Positions 22,650-35,248 of a DNA stretch of 64,000 nucleotides are shown here, piece after piece (position 1 is the first letter of the stretch; every line of letters begins with the position of its first letter). Position numbers and translations under genes: made by a program. Location: assembly GCF_000283155.1 (NCBI RefSeq), contig NW_004454195.1, forward strand, positions 7,965,076 to 8,029,075, given 5' to 3'. A model generated the notes under the pieces. That model searched no databases. It was not told the DNA's origin and saw nothing but the letters and a program-made list of their open reading frames with translations. The DNA is from Ceratotherium simum simum. Its lineage: Eukaryota; Chordata; Mammalia; Perissodactyla; Rhinocerotidae.

Positions 22650-23990
22650 AAGTCCGCGCCGCCTTTTCTATTACGGAACCGCGGCGATTTTAGTCTCTAG
22701 CCACAGGGCTTGTTGCTCATTTCCACCTCATTCGTTCCAATTAACTAGTCCTTGGCCATTTGTACTCGAGAAGGTGGTACAAGAGGTGTCCCCTTAGAGG
22801 ATAAGAAATTAATAGCCAAACTAAATTGGGGCGTATATCAAGGTAGTATGGCTCAGCTACAGAGATTTTCATTGTAAGAGAAGGGAAGAGGGATTATGCT
22901 GATTTAAGAGCTAGATGCTGCCCTTATCCTGGAGCTAACCTGTGTCCGTAAAAATCTTTCCACTACTGTAGACACAAACCTGCTACTCCAGTAAAACTGC
23001 ATTTTCTCAAACCCATTGTCTCAACGTTTGGTGCCTTTTTATTCTGTGTTAAGGTCAGGCCCCGGTCCTAGTCCAGGGCTTTGGAGCCTTCCCTGAGTAC
23101 CCTAGCCCAGGCATGATTTCCCCTTTCTCAGAACTATAAATGGCACCTTATATATTTATAGTTTAATATACTTTCTTATGTCCTTAAGTTGATTAAGTGA
23201 GAGGAGTATGTGTTTGTATCCCCAGTATCATACAGAAGAACTACAAGGGCCGAGTGCTATGGGTATACTTGTTATTAATGATGCCCAGAATCGTTCTGGA
23301 CTTTGTCCTGGAAGATACAAAAGTAAAAGGTGTAACTTTTGCCTTTAAGAAACTATGGAGAAGAACTTTCATGAAACACTTTAAGACCTATTTAATAGGC
23401 TATTAGTATAATGAGTCCAAAATAAGGGAAAAATCATGGTGACCTATAGCTGGAAAGGTTACTCCTACATATTTGGTTTTCAAGTCAACTGTGAGGAAGC
23501 TGTAACGTTTAAACAAACAAGCACCCCAAGTTTGGGTGAGGGAGGCAGAGAAGCAGGAACAAAGAAATGAAGATGGGGGGGAATGAGTGTGCAATATTGT
23601 GGTTTTGGAGACATGGACTTTGTTTTGAGTACCACTGATTATGTAGCACCTGGCACAGTGCCACCCACATTGTAGACATTTATGTTAATCAACACTCTTT
23701 GGTTGCAGTTGTCAGAAATCCAATTATAACTGATTTAAGAGAGAAAAAAATGTGCATTTATTGACATGCACAACTAAAAAGTTCAAGAGTAGTTTAGGTT
23801 TCAAGGATATCTAGTTACAGATAATCAAATGATAGCTTTAGGAGTCACTTCTTTTTCTCTGACTTCGCTTTTGAGAAAAGTAAGAAGAAACACTGTTTCT
23901 GTTTCAGTGATAAAAATATGTAATTCTACCTGACTTAAGCAAAAAATAAATTTTTTTGCCATATATAACCAACAAGTTCAGAGGTTCTAC
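22650..23990. other. Sequence upstream of FAM8A1, no gene
   Basis: Unique-looking sequence, with a possible L2 3' end at about 23635-23695 ('gcacctggcacagtgccaccc...tagacattta'). No supported exon. Confidence 0.4.
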
Positions 23991-23999
23991 ATAGTATAA

Positions 24000-25470
24000 G
24001 AAGGTTCAACAGTCCATATAATAGGCATTCCAAAAGAGAGAAGAAGAAATAATGGCCAATAATTTTCTAGAATTGAAGAAAGATGACTCTTCAAATTGAA
24101 GAAGCACATCAAGTTTTGAGAAAACTATATATACATCATGAATTTAAGCAAAGAGAAAATTTTAATGATCTTAATAGCAGCAGTTAAAACATAACTTACA
24201 AAGAAATGACATTTAGACTGGAAGCCAGATTTTCAAAAGTAAAAATATATGCTAAAGAGAGTGGAATATATATAGTGCTGAGGGGAAACTATCAACAACC
24301 CAGAATGTTACAACCTAGTAGATCATCACTGAAGAATGAGGATGTGATGTAATGCACCACTACCAATAGAAACACCATCCTGATCAACCCTAGCCCCTTC
24401 CCATCACACTCAGCTAAGGACTGAAGTCTCAGGGGTATAGAAAGAGAAGTATTCATGAGTCAAAAATATAAATGGGTTCTGGAAAGGTGATGGTACATGA
24501 GTTTTGAATCTCCATGAATCCCCAAGTAAAAACAGACTAGATAGTGAAACCAAAAATGCATGGAACAGCGTTTACAATAAAACTGGATGACAGATAACTC
24601 CACAAACCCCAAAATACAAGAGGGTGGGGTCAAACCACAAATACAAAACTTGCACAGTGTCAATGCCAAAAAAAATCAGTTTGAAAATGATATAAGACAT
24701 TAAAGAACAAAATAAATCAGAATAAGAAAAACTAAGAACTGAAGTAACAGAACTTGGGAAAGAATTAGAAATAAAAGACAAAATGATCTGAGAAAAGAAT
24801 ACTAAACTAGAAAGAATACAGGAGTAAACACAAGAGATAGTGCCCAAAGAGACCTAGTACTTGAAAATAAGATTTTTTTTAAGTCAAAAAGAAATATAGA
24901 AAGAGAAATGATTTGAGAGAAATGATAAATATTGAAGATAGGCAAAAAAGAGCCAACATATAGATAAAGAGTCCCTGATAAAAAAAACCAAAGTCAGCTC
25001 ACAGAATACAACACATTGTAATTCTAGAAAACTTTTCCTGCAATAGAAATATATACATTCTATTTGTATATATTGACATATATATATATATATTTGAAAC
25101 CTCATATTGAAAGAGCATACTGTGTACCTGAAAACATTGAGAATGAACTACAAGGTGTATTCTAGTAAAATTACTAGACTTTACATTTTGAAAAGTGGTC
25201 ATTTATGCCAAAAAAGTAATTTGTGAGAGAAAGAAAATTGGATTATCATAAGACTTCAACATTAACACTTTATGCAAGGAGAAAATGGTGAAACATTTAA
25301 AATATTCAAAGAAAGAAAATGAGAACCAAGGGCTTTGTATCTAGCAAAACTGACTTTCAAGTACAAAAGCATAGACTAAATTTGTTATTAAAATGAAATT
25401 AAATTAAAATGAAAGAACTCAGAATCAAATAGGAATAGAAGATTTAAAAAAAAGGAAAACATTTAGAATA
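24000..25470 (+). mobile_element. HAL1-like (half-L1) LINE, sense, degraded
   Basis: A-rich stretch with ORF1-type content ending in 'aaaatattcaaagaaagaaaatgagaaccaagggctttgtat' and 'agcaaaactgactttcaagta', hallmarks of the HAL1/L1M 3' part. Many stops; no intact frame. An (AT)n run lies at 25077-25094. Confidence 0.55.
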
Positions 25471-25584
25471 TAGCAGAAGAGTCAAGGAAAATGGAGATGG
25501 AGAAAAGACCACAGAATTGAAGAGGACATTGCTGACTTTGAGAGAACAGTTCCATAAAGTGGTGGAAGCCAAATCGATCTATTG

Positions 25585-25750
25585 CAGTGGTTTTCAGTCT
25601 CGTTCCTGGGCCAGCAGCAACACCTGGGAACTTGTTAGAAAGGCAAATTCTTGGGTCCCACATCAGAGCTCCTGAATCAGAGACTCTGGACCTGGCCCCA
25701 CCAATCTGTTTTAACAAGACCTCCAGTTAATTCTGATGCATGCTAAAGTT
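25585..25750 (+). mobile_element. MER5A-type hAT-Charlie element
   Basis: Consensus-like series: 'gcagtggttttcagtct', 'agcagcaacacctgggaact', 'ttgttagaaaggcaaattct', 'cctgaatcagagactctgg' and 'tctgttttaacaagacctcc'. Confidence 0.85.
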
Positions 25751-26290
25751 TGTTGGTGGTGTAAATTGGTACAGTCCTTATGTAGGACAATTTAACAATA
25801 TCAGTCGTAGTTAGAAATGCATATGTCCTCTGACCCAGCATTTTCACTTGTAGCAACATACCCTACAGTTATTTGCATGCAGACAAAATGACTTATGGAT
25901 AAGCTTGCAGCATTATTCGACTAGAAACTAAATGTCCATCAATAGGGGCCTGGTGAAATCTGTAGTGTGCATCTATACCATATAATGCTATGTAGCCATA
26001 ATAAACGTGAGGAAACTCTTCACACACTATCTCCCAGATAAGTTATACTGATATCTCCAGAATAAGTTGCAAAAACAAGGTGCAGAAAAGTATATCTAGT
26101 GTGCTGTCATTTGTGTAGAGTAAGAAGGGAACAAAATAATATATCTAATGCATTGACTTTATGTGTGTTGACAAAAACTCTGCAAGGACAGATATGAAAT
26201 GACATGGTTACCTATTGGGGGGATGGAGACTAGGTCATAAGGTAAAGGGTGAGAGGGTGTTTGAACCATGGGAATTTATTACCTAGTCCA
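25751..26290 (+). mobile_element. L1M 3'-end fragment, sense
   Basis: ORF2-end motifs 'ggtgtaaattggtacagtcc', 'tgacccagcattttcacttg' and 'taatgctatgtagccataat' in diverged form, followed by the UTR. It abuts the MER5A element. Confidence 0.7.
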
Positions 26291-26929
26291 AAAAACATAT
26301 ATTTTTCAATTCTCCAATGACCTCATCTCTCTGTCTCTTTTACTCTAGAGCAGGCTGTCATCAATTTTACTGTAGACTGCTACAATATCACCTGCAATGC
26401 CACTGGTCTCCCTGCCTCAAGTCATCTCTAGTCTTGACCTGCTCCAATTCATTTCCTACACTGCTAGAGACAGATTTCCTCTAAATCCAGATAATCGGTC
26501 ATGAGAAAGAACCTTTGATACCTTTCCTGAGTCCTGCAAATCCTCCTTTTCCCCAAGTGATTAATGCTGGAAAAGACTACCCCCATCCAAGGTGACCAGG
26601 TCTCTGTACAGAACATGTATTTGGAAACCTCCATAATACACTGCATTAAAAGGCAGCACAGAGTTATACACATAAAGCATCAAGGGGACCATTTGATTTC
26701 TTCTTCTGTAATTGTTATTAAATGTTTTGGATTTCAGATCCAAACAAGGAAATTTTACTTTAAACACATTTGATATTTTTAGTTATTGTGTAGTAAGATT
26801 GCAGAAATTTGGCTTCATCTTTAGCTAACCCTTGCTTCCTCTGGCCTCTGAGGTTTGGGAGCAGAGTGAGAGAAGGACAGCTAGTGTTTTGGTGTGTAGT
26901 GAACAGCTTTTGTATGTGTATGTCTGTGG

Positions 26930-27065
26930 TAAGAACAGTTAATATGAGATCTACCCTCTTAACAAGATTTCAAGTGTACAATACAGTATTGTTAACTATA
27001 GGCACTATGTTGTACAGATCTCTAGAATCTATTCATCTTGCATAACCTAAACTTTATACCCATTA
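26930..27065 (-). mobile_element. L1 3' UTR fragment, antisense
   Basis: Shares ACAATACAGTATTGTTAACT and 'ataggcactatgttgtacag' with the antisense L1 at 5755-6715. Confidence 0.7.
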
Positions 27066-27244
27066 GCTTTCATTTTTTTTACTGCCAGTATCCTTTCCCC
27101 TGTCTAGCGACAACATCCTGCTTCTGCTTTGGAAAACTGTCCGTCTCCCATTCTTTAGATTCTTGTTGGCGTACGACTATCAAACACAATTCCACCAACC
27201 TGCCCCCTCCTGCTCGCATTTGGGCCAGTCATAGTTTTTGTTTT

Positions 27245-27494
27245 TGTTTTTTTTTGTGTGAGGAGGACTAGCCCTGAGCTAACATCCGATGCCAATCTTC
27301 CCTTTTTTTTCCCCTGAGGAAGAGTGGCCCTAAGCTAACATCCTTGCCCATCTTCCTCTACTTTATATGGGACACTGCCACAGCATGGCTTACCAAGCCA
27401 TGCGTTGGTGCGCGCCCGGGATCTGAACCTGCGAATCCCGGGCTGCCGAAGCGGAGCACGCACACTTAACCGCTTACGCCACCGGGCCAGTCCC
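27245..27494 (-). mobile_element. ERE SINE (long type)
   Basis: Reverse element with T-rich tail, GAGGAAGAGTGGCCCTAAGC, CTTTATATGGGACACTGCC and head complement ACGCCACCGGGCCAGTCCC. Imperfect flanking repeats CCAGTCATAG/CCAGTCAGAT suggest the target site. Confidence 0.88.
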
Positions 27495-27639
27495 AGTCAG
27501 ATTTTTATCTCAATAGAACTTGAATCTTGAATGGGGACTGAAAATGATTGGCTATCCGTCAGTCTAAGAAGACCATCCATGAGTTTCTGTTACTGGATTT
27601 CTGGATTGTTCCTGGTTCCTGATCACTTTAAGGCCCAGT

Positions 27640-28285
27640 TGTTCACCTTTCCCTTTGTTTCTGTGAGTGACTCATTATTCTTATAATAAGTATTTTTTTC
27701 TTATCAGCCAGAGTCAGATTCTTTGGATTGTAACCAAAGAACAGTAACTATAACAGGATAATAATCACAAAACTCTATGCCAGTTGAACCACACAAAATG
27801 CTATTCAGCATCTCTTTGGGGAACTATGACTCCCTCCATTCTTAATCGATGTGGTTCAGATGCGACTAACCCTACTCCTCTGGTCTTACATGTAGGCACA
27901 TGAGAGTATCCATCCCCATGGCCACAGTCCAGGGATAGCAAAGTGATATGAGTTGGGCTACTTAGAGTCCTCTCTGGAATTCTGCCATCTGAAAGGAGAT
28001 ACTCGTGGTTCACTAGACTGCTAGCTAAGTGCAAGGACAGTGTGAACCTATAGCTGCTAGTGGTCATTTTTGATGCCACATGAATTAACCTTGCCTAAAA
28101 GTGAAGCCAACGTAGAGAAGAGTGGAACCAAGAGAAGGAGAAACAGGGAAAGTACTCTTGTGACATGTTTCAATCCTGGATCCAGCTATGTCTGAAACCA
28201 TCTCCTTGAACTTTAGAGTTGCTCAAGCTAATAAATTACTTTTTCCTTTGTTTCTGTTATTCACAACCAAAAGAATCCAAATACA
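27640..28285 (+). mobile_element. Possible ERVL-type solo LTR
   Basis: The 3' end has 'gctaataaattactttttcc' then 'tattcacaaccaaaagaatcc', resembling the polyadenylation/R-U5 end of mammalian ERVL/MaLR LTRs. The 5' limit is uncertain and no coding remnant is visible. Confidence 0.35.
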
Positions 28286-28647
28286 GAATGAGATTCCAAA
28301 GTTCTTCACATTCCTTCTTTTTCCTTGTCAGTGAACTAAATAGCCTGCAAGTTCTCTCCTGCAGCATTTTCCTTGAGAAGAAGGAAGGTCGACATCACCG
28401 TTTATAGCTTTTTACAAGATTCACTTTTAACAAACTTTTTTAGAGTTGGGTCATAAAAATTCAAGTGGTACAATCTGGTGTTGCTCTTGAAAGTATTCTG
28501 TCTTATTGATTACATACCAGTGTGGGCACTGGTCAGAGACCAGTGCTGTTAACACTCTTCCCTTCATGGGGAGTTATTTGCCACACGGGCATTCTGCTCC
28601 TCGTTAACCCATAGTTTGGCTGCAGCCATTTTAGGAGTACTATGCAT

Positions 28648-28805
28648 TAGTGGTTCTCAATTCTGGTTGTGCACTACAATCTCTGAAGAGCCTTTAAAAA
28701 CCACCCATGGGCCTCACCCCTAAAGATTCTGATATAACTGTTCTTGGTTAGGGTCCAGCCATCCATATTTTCTTAAAAATCCTCAGGCAGTTCTGCCAAG
28801 GTTCC
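28648..28805 (+). mobile_element. hAT-Charlie MER5-like element
   Basis: 'tagtggttctcaattctggt', 'tgcactacaatctctgaaga' and 'gggcctcacccctaaagatt' are in MER5-family order. Confidence 0.55.
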
Positions 28806-28839
28806 TTCAGGGAGAGGGCGCAACATGAGCAAAGTTCAT

Positions 28840-29640
28840 GAAAATAGCTAAACTGATATTTATGGTCTGGGATGGACCAAGTAGAGATAAATCTGGAGAA
28901 GGAGGGAGGGGCCAGATCATGAAGGACTTCTTTCCCTTTTAAGGGAATTTGGGCTTTATCCTGTCCTCAATAGAAGCTATTGAAGAGCTTTAATCTGGGA
29001 GATAAACCTGGTCATATTTGTTTCTTTAGAAATCTCTCTCTGGTAGCTGTGTGGAAGATGGATTGGAATGGTGTAAGATTGGAGACACTGACTCCAGTTG
29101 GGAGACTGTAGTCTAGATAGGATGAAGAGAACCTGAACCAAGGCAATAGCAATGGAGGTATAAAGGAGAGGAGGCATTTGAGTGAAATTAAGGAAGCCCA
29201 GTTTGCAGAATTCGGTGACTGAATGGATTTAGGGAGAGAGAGAGAGAAGCATCCCACAGTCTTTGGCTTCAATGCCTGAGTGAGTGGAGTCTGATGCCAT
29301 TTATGGAAATAAAAGAAGGCAGAGGAAAGTGCAAGATGGTGGAAGGGAGGAGCAGTAAGGTGCCTATGGAATGTCCAAGGGATACTGGCTGTTTAATATA
29401 TTGTATCTGTAAACATACAGATTGAGGAGTCATAAGCGTACAGGTGGTCCTTGAAGTGACGAGTAGATGGAAAACCCTGTGAAATGGGAGGAAAAGGAAG
29501 CCAAGAACAGAGGCCAGGGGAGTATTGAAGAAGAAGGAAGAAAGGCTGAGAAAGAACAGTGAGGTGGGAAGGAAAGTAGGACTGAGTGGGAGGAGAAACT
29601 TGCCATAAAATGGAGTTATACCTGGTCTCAAAACCTTAAA
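28840..29640. mobile_element. Ancient dispersed repeat (same family as in FAM8A1 intron 2)
   Basis: Motifs 'gccagatcatgaaggacttc', 'gggctttatcctgtcctcaa', 'agaaatctctctctggtagc' and 'gagtcataagcgtacaggtg' recur in this family across mammals. I cannot assign a safe name. Open frames on the - strand here are shadows. Confidence 0.45.
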
Positions 29641-29699
29641 GAAATCAAGGAGGATGAAAAGAAAAACAGAAATTTTTCTGTTTTGACCATCCTACTTCT

Positions 29700-30065
29700 T
29701 CCTCCCTCTTTTGGTAATAGCACCCCAATTTCCTCTTGCTGAATACCCTCTCCCAATATGTGCAGCTGTGGTAGGACTGTCAGGGCATTCTGCTCTGTCC
29801 CTCCAAGCCATGGGGTAGGCATGCGGCCCAAGCACAGCCAATTGGATGTGCTCACCTGGGACTTAGAAACTTGAGCCAAGTGATCCAGGGATGGTATAAA
29901 TTTAATGCCAGCAGAGATCCCTGATAAGACTGTTGATTATCTCTTGCTATCTACACTTCTTCCTTTAATTTCAGAGGCTGTGATATCCTTCCAGTAAATT
30001 CCTCTTAAGTGAAAGTTAGCAAGTGCTGGTTTATGATCCTTCCAACTAAAGAACCTTAACTAGAT
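29700..30065 (+). mobile_element. Possible LTR fragment
   Basis: The end 'cttccaactaaagaacctta.ctaga' and the upstream 'ccagtaaattcctcttaagt' resemble a MaLR/ERVL LTR tail. Low certainty. Confidence 0.3.
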
Positions 30066-31990
30066 TCGGTCACTGATGGCTTTGCCTGAGTAGTTTCATG
30101 GGGTGAAGGCTGAAAGGCTGTTTGAAGAGGGAATGGAAGGTGAGGAAATAGAGATAATAGTTGCCTTCTAATCTTTGAGGAGTTTGTTTCGGAAGAAAAG
30201 GTATTAGGGAAGTAGCTAATTATTTTTAACCACGTTAGAATTCATGTTTTGCTAGGACAGCTGAAAAGAGAGTTCCTGAAAATTGGGCAGCCCTGAATCT
30301 GTTTTAGTATTGATATCTCTAATTTTTAGTGGGATTATTTTATCAAAAAATTTCAGCTATTCTTGCTAATAATGTATGACAAACCCACCCGGTGGTGGCA
30401 AATTGTTCCTTGAAGTGTCTATTTCAGAAAAAAGGTTTGTCTGATTTGATACATTGACAGAAAACAATTTGAAAAAAGAAAAATATGACCACCATCAAAG
30501 GCTTCTTCTGAAAACATGTCCAGTGCACCAAATAAAGGATTAAATTTTAAAATAATTTGGTTTTGGTCCTGACTTTTAGAAATACACATGAAATAAGGCA
30601 TCTTTTCCTTCTCTAGCCACATTTGGAGCAAATTGCTATATGATGCTTTTCTGCCCTCCAGTGGTGGTTAAACAGCCCTAAGGAATTTATCATCTGCTTT
30701 TAAATATTTTATATTATAAGAATATATTTTCTATATAACACAGTTTTTGATTTTAGGAATTCAAAGTGATTTATAAATGTATCAGTGTTCACAGGAGGCA
30801 TGTGTTATTCTTAAAAACGGGCAGAACTCATAAAGCAACAGCGACCCTCGTCATATAATGCCAGCTGACTTCAGGTAACCAGTAGGTGGAGAAATTTCCA
30901 AAGCTAAGAATTTCACCACACTAACCAAATCCAACTTCAGAACCTTTAAAAATAATCGATCCAGTCTTCTCCATTTTATACTAACAGAAGCCAAGGACTG
31001 TTGACTAGCTCCAAGTTATATATACACATACATAAAGTGCCCATGAGATTCTGGTAAAAAGGAAGACCGTTTTAGGTTAGGATTAGATTTTTCTTGCAAA
31101 ATATGAGAACTGGGGTGAAGTGAAAGCTTTTTAGGTATGGATAGCATGAGATAAAAAGCTGAAAATAAGTAGAGCGTATGAAGAAAATAACTATGACATA
31201 AAGGAGGAAAGAGGCCAAAAAGAGTGCCCTGGTCAAATGTTAGAAAGCATTATGATGTGCAGAAAGGTCAAAGGAGGGAGGCTGAGTTTGACTTTGACCC
31301 AGTCAGCAATAGAAAACTAGTATGACAGACAAAGGACAAATATTTATAAAATATAAAGTGTTGGCACAAATGAGTGTGGAAAATTTTGATTTGCCTCTGC
31401 CCACTGCTTTTTTATTAGCACTGGAAGCAACCAATCCACAGGGAAAAGCCACAGAAGCTCTTGAGCACTCAGGTCAAGTTATACCTAACTCAAATTCTTC
31501 CCTTAGAATTTCCTCCCTGGCTGTGGCACCTCCTCCCAAACTCAGTCCTGAACTCCCTCCCAAACAGGGCCAACTAGCCTAATGCTACTCTTTCCCTCTC
31601 CATTATTATTTACTTTATTTACATGATTTTTCCCCATTGTGTTTTCATCATCATAAAGTGGGGCCGCACTGCCAGTCCAGTCTGGAGTTGTAAACACGCA
31701 GGACTGAAACTTCAACTCAACTTCATCAAATTCCCACTCTGTTCTTGGCCCCTCTCTCTCTTGTGGTCAAAAGAATGAAAAATTCCACAATTCTCCTGGT
31801 TTCTTCTCCATTTTCTCTCTTCTCATAGTTTTGTTGACCTGTACACTCTTTTCTAAATTTAATATCCTGGCTCATTTTATTCTTATTAACTAGAAAATAA
31901 TTAACTTATCTTCTTTTCATCCAATAGGCTCCCCTCCACCCCCCGATCAACTTTATGTACTTAAATAGGTTATTTCAGACTGGAAGAATT
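30066..31990. other. Gene-free interval
   Basis: Unique-looking AT-rich sequence. The + strand open frame at 31322-31582 encodes no recognised family. No splice-supported exon seen. Confidence 0.4.
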
Positions 31991-32076
31991 ACTAAGATTG
32001 TTGATATTCACTGTTGATGAGGTATAGAAAAATAGGTTCACTCATACACAGCTTATGGAAGTGTAAGTCTGCACGA

Positions 32077-32309
32077 CTTTTTTTTTTTCTGAGATTCGCC
32101 CTGAGCTAACATCTGTTGCCAATCTTCCTCTTTTTGCTTGAGGAAGATTCACACTGGGCTAATATCTGTGCCAGTCTCCCTCTATTTTGTATGTGGGTTG
32201 TCACCACAGCATGGCTGCCAACGAGTGGTATAGGTCCACCCCCAGGACCGAACCCGGGCAGCCGAAGCAGAGCATGCCAAACTTAACCACTAGGCCATGG
32301 GGCCAGCCC
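32077..32309 (-). mobile_element. ERE SINE (long type), diverged
   Basis: Reverse element ending in CCATGGGGCCAGCCC. Target-site duplication TCTGCACGACTTTTTT/TCTGCACAACTTTTTT, one mismatch, at 32068 and 32310. Confidence 0.88.
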
Positions 32310-32521
32310 TCTGCACAACTTTTTTGAAGGACAATTTGGTGGCATCCACCAACATTCACAATATCTGAGCTTTGTGTCTCATTAATCCGCCTTTTATGAA
32401 GCTACCTTTCAGAAATATGAGCATGAGGGTATAAAGATGCAAGTCAAGCATATTTCCTGCAGGATTATTTGAAAAAGGAAAACAGTAAAAATAAATGATA
32501 CAGCCATCAAAAATTAAAAGA

Positions 32522-32772
32522 TTAGAGGGAGCCGGCCCAGTGACATAGTGGTTAAATTCGTGGACTGCGCTTCGGCGGCCTGGGGTTCGCAGGTTTTGAT
32601 CCCGGGTGCAGACCTACACACTGCTCATCAAGCCATGCTGTGGCAGTGTCCCGTATAAAGTAGAGGAAGATGGGCACAAATGTTAGCCCAGGGCCAATCT
32701 TCCTCAGCAAAAAGATGAGGATTGGCAACAGATGTTAGCTCAGGGCTAATCTTCCTCACTAAAAAAAAAAAA
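32522..32772 (+). mobile_element. ERE SINE (long type)
   Basis: Head GAGCCGGCCCAGTGACATAG, CCCGTATAAAGTAGAGG, the two GTTAGC...CTTCCTCA units and an A-tail. The AAATTAAAAGA direct repeats at 32511-32521 and 32773-32783 are the target site. Confidence 0.9.
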
Positions 32773-33071
32773 AAATTAAAAGACTGGAAAGCAGAATAAT
32801 AGTATAATTTGTCAATAAATTCAATAACTAGTTCTTTGAAGAAAAAAACAATAAAATATATAAAATTCTGGCAATGTTAATTAAGAAAAACTGGAGAAAT
32901 TACAGAAATAGAACATTAAGAATGAGAAAGAACATATAATTTAAAATACTGAAACAATAAAAAAAATATGATGTTCACCTTCATTCCAACAAATTAAAAA
33001 ATCCAGAGGAGATGAATTCTTTCCTAGAAAAAGATAAATTGCCAAAATTGATTCAAGAAGAAGACAAAAAC

Positions 33072-33327
33072 ATTGGGCCCGGCCCCATGGCTGAGGGGTT
33101 CAAGTTCCACATGCTCTGCTTCAGCTGCCCGAGATGGAGGGTTTGGATCACCAACTGGACCTGCTCCACTCATCAGCCGTGCTGTGGAGGCGTCCCACGT
33201 ACAAAGTGGAGGAGGATTGGGATGGATGTGAGCTCAGGGCTAATCTTCCTCAAGAAAAAAAAAAAGAGGAAGATTGGCAGTGGACTTTAGCTCAGGAAGA
33301 ATCTTCCTCACAAAAAAAAAAAAAAGA
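33072..33327 (+). mobile_element. ERE SINE (long type), diverged
   Basis: Head GGGCCCGGCCCCATGGCTGA, CCCACGTACAAAGTGGAGG and two CTTCCTCA units separated by an internal A-run. Flanked by GACAAAAACAT/GACAAAACAT. Confidence 0.85.
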
Positions 33328-33978
33328 GGACAAAACATGAAGACAGTTATGATCATTGAAGAAGTTTAAAAATCAAAGAGCTACCCATCAAAGGGTTACT
33401 CTTTTAGTTATTTTTTAAATCTCATTTTCTAACTTCATTGTCTTGAGCTCAGAAACAATGCCTGTATATTTTTTGCACTTTGGAATTTGAGATATTGGTT
33501 TTGAACTATTATAGGATTAATTTTGAGATGTCTTCTATAAGATATTGGAAAAATAGTCAATATAATTGGCACTTTCTACCTAACTTGCAAAAAACAAATA
33601 TTCCTTGTTTGCCTACCTCTTGTCTATATTTAATTGCAAAAGTAAAATATACTTATTATAACAAATTCAAACCACCAAGAAATATCTTTGCATCCCAAAG
33701 GATTACCATCCATGTTTTCAGTATAGATCTTTCTACATTCTCTTTTACATTTTCAAACATAAATAAATTACATTTTAATTTTTATAATTCTTTAATATTT
33801 GCTTCATTAATTTATTTCTCCAATATTCCTTTGATATGATTTGTTTCCTTTTTCTAGCTTTTTGGCTAGCATGCTTATCATTCTACAGTCTCTTATATGT
33901 AGTGCTTCCATTGTTGCTAATTTGTTATTACAGTAGTGCTTTTTTCTTTGAGTCAAGAATTATTTAGAAGAGTAATTA

Positions 33979-34167
33979 GGGGCCGGCCCATGGCTTAGTG
34001 GTTAAATGCTCGCGGCCCGGGTTTGGATCCCAGGCGCGCACCAACGCACCGCTTCTCCGGCCATGCTGAGGCCGCGTCCCACCTACAGCAACTAGAAGGA
34101 TGTGCAACTATGACATACAACTATCTACTGGGGCTTTGGGGGAAAAAATAAATAAATAAAAAATTAT
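33979..34167 (+). mobile_element. ERE SINE (short type), internally deleted head
   Basis: Near-consensus 3' half, but the segment between the A and B boxes is shortened (GTTAAATGCTCGCGGCCCGG). Target-site duplication AAGAGTAATTA at 33968-33978 and 34168-34178. Confidence 0.9.
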
Positions 34168-34551
34168 AAGAGTAATTAAACTTTTTCAGTGGTTGGATTA
34201 CTTTCCTAAATTTTTTTTCTCTGTTTTAGCTTTATTGCCTTGCACTCAGAGACTATGGCCCATGTAATATTTACTTTTCAGACTCTAAGATTTTCATTTA
34301 CTCTAATATAGGATTAAGTTCATAAGACACTGGAAAAACAAGTATATTATCTATTTTTAGAGTTCTAATAATCTTTCAAGTCAATCTTGTTAATGATGTA
34401 ATTTAGATTTTTTATATCAGAGTCAAATTTATTTTGCTTACTCAATCTGTCCAAGATAGAAATATATATATATTAGACCATCCTACTTTTATATTTTTAA
34501 AAACTCATATTGCTTAATATATTTTCATAAAAAACAATTCAACACTGTGGC

Positions 34552-35248
34552 AGTCAGAGTTCTGAGATTGTCTCCAAAATTCTTGCCCCCTGATTTACAC
34601 ACTGTATATAGTCTCTCCCCTTGAGCATGACAGAGATCTGTGATTATGATGGGATAATACTCCCATGATTAGGTTACATTATATGGCAAAGGTGAAGGGA
34701 TTTTGCAGGTCAACTAATCAGTCAACTTTAAGTTAATGAAAAGGTAGATTATCCAGAGTGGACCTGACCAAATCAGGTGAGCCCTTTAAAAGAGAGTTTG
34801 AAGGTCAGAGATGGAAGAGTTTGGAGAAATTCGAAGTGAGAGAGATCCTCATGCTGGCCTTGAAGAAGGAAAGAGCCATGTTGTGAACTGTCTCTGGAAG
34901 TTGCCATGAGGCAAGGATTTGAGGGTGGCTTCTAAAAGCTAAGAGCAATCCCCAGCCAATATCCTGCAAGAGAACAGAAACCTCAGTCCTACAACCTCAA
35001 GGAACTGAATTTTGCTAATAATCTGAATGAACTTGGAAGAGATCCCCAAGCCTTAGATGAGCTGAAATGAGAACATAGCTTGACGCCATCTTGATTTCAT
35101 TTCAGTCTTGAGAGACCCTGACCAGAGCACTCAACTATATCATGCCCAGACTTCTGACTACAGAAACTATGAGTTAATAAACAGGCATTGTTTTAAACTG
35201 TTAAGTTTGTGGTACTGTGTTATGCAGCAATAGAAAACTAATAAAAAC
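34552..35248 (+). mobile_element. MaLR/ERVL-like solo LTR, about 0.7 kb
   Basis: LTR-like layout: 'gaagggattttgcaggtcaa', 'tccagagtggacctgaccaa', 'tcaggtgagccctttaaaag', 'cagacttctgactacagaaa', a polyadenylation-type 'gttaataaacaggcattgtt', and the end 'gcagcaatagaaaactaata'. No internal retroviral coding region adjoins it. Confidence 0.6.

Larger units (their letters stand above)
31995..33400 (+). mobile_element. Old L1 fragments, sense, interrupted by three EREs
   Basis: Between the EREs the sequence reads as diverged L1 ORF2: 'gaggtatagaaaaataggtt' and 'tttgaaggacaatttggtgg' on the left, and 'ttaagaaaaactggagaaat' with 'gatgaattctttcctagaaa' further right. The pieces flank EREs at 32077-32309, 32522-32772 and 33072-33327. 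Confidence 0.55.

Noticed and set aside
34552..35248. Possible exon or gene in the long low-repeat-looking stretch
   Set aside because: The motif order matches an LTR (polyadenylation signal near the end, terminal motifs of MaLR/ERVL LTRs). No reading frame or splice signals support a gene.
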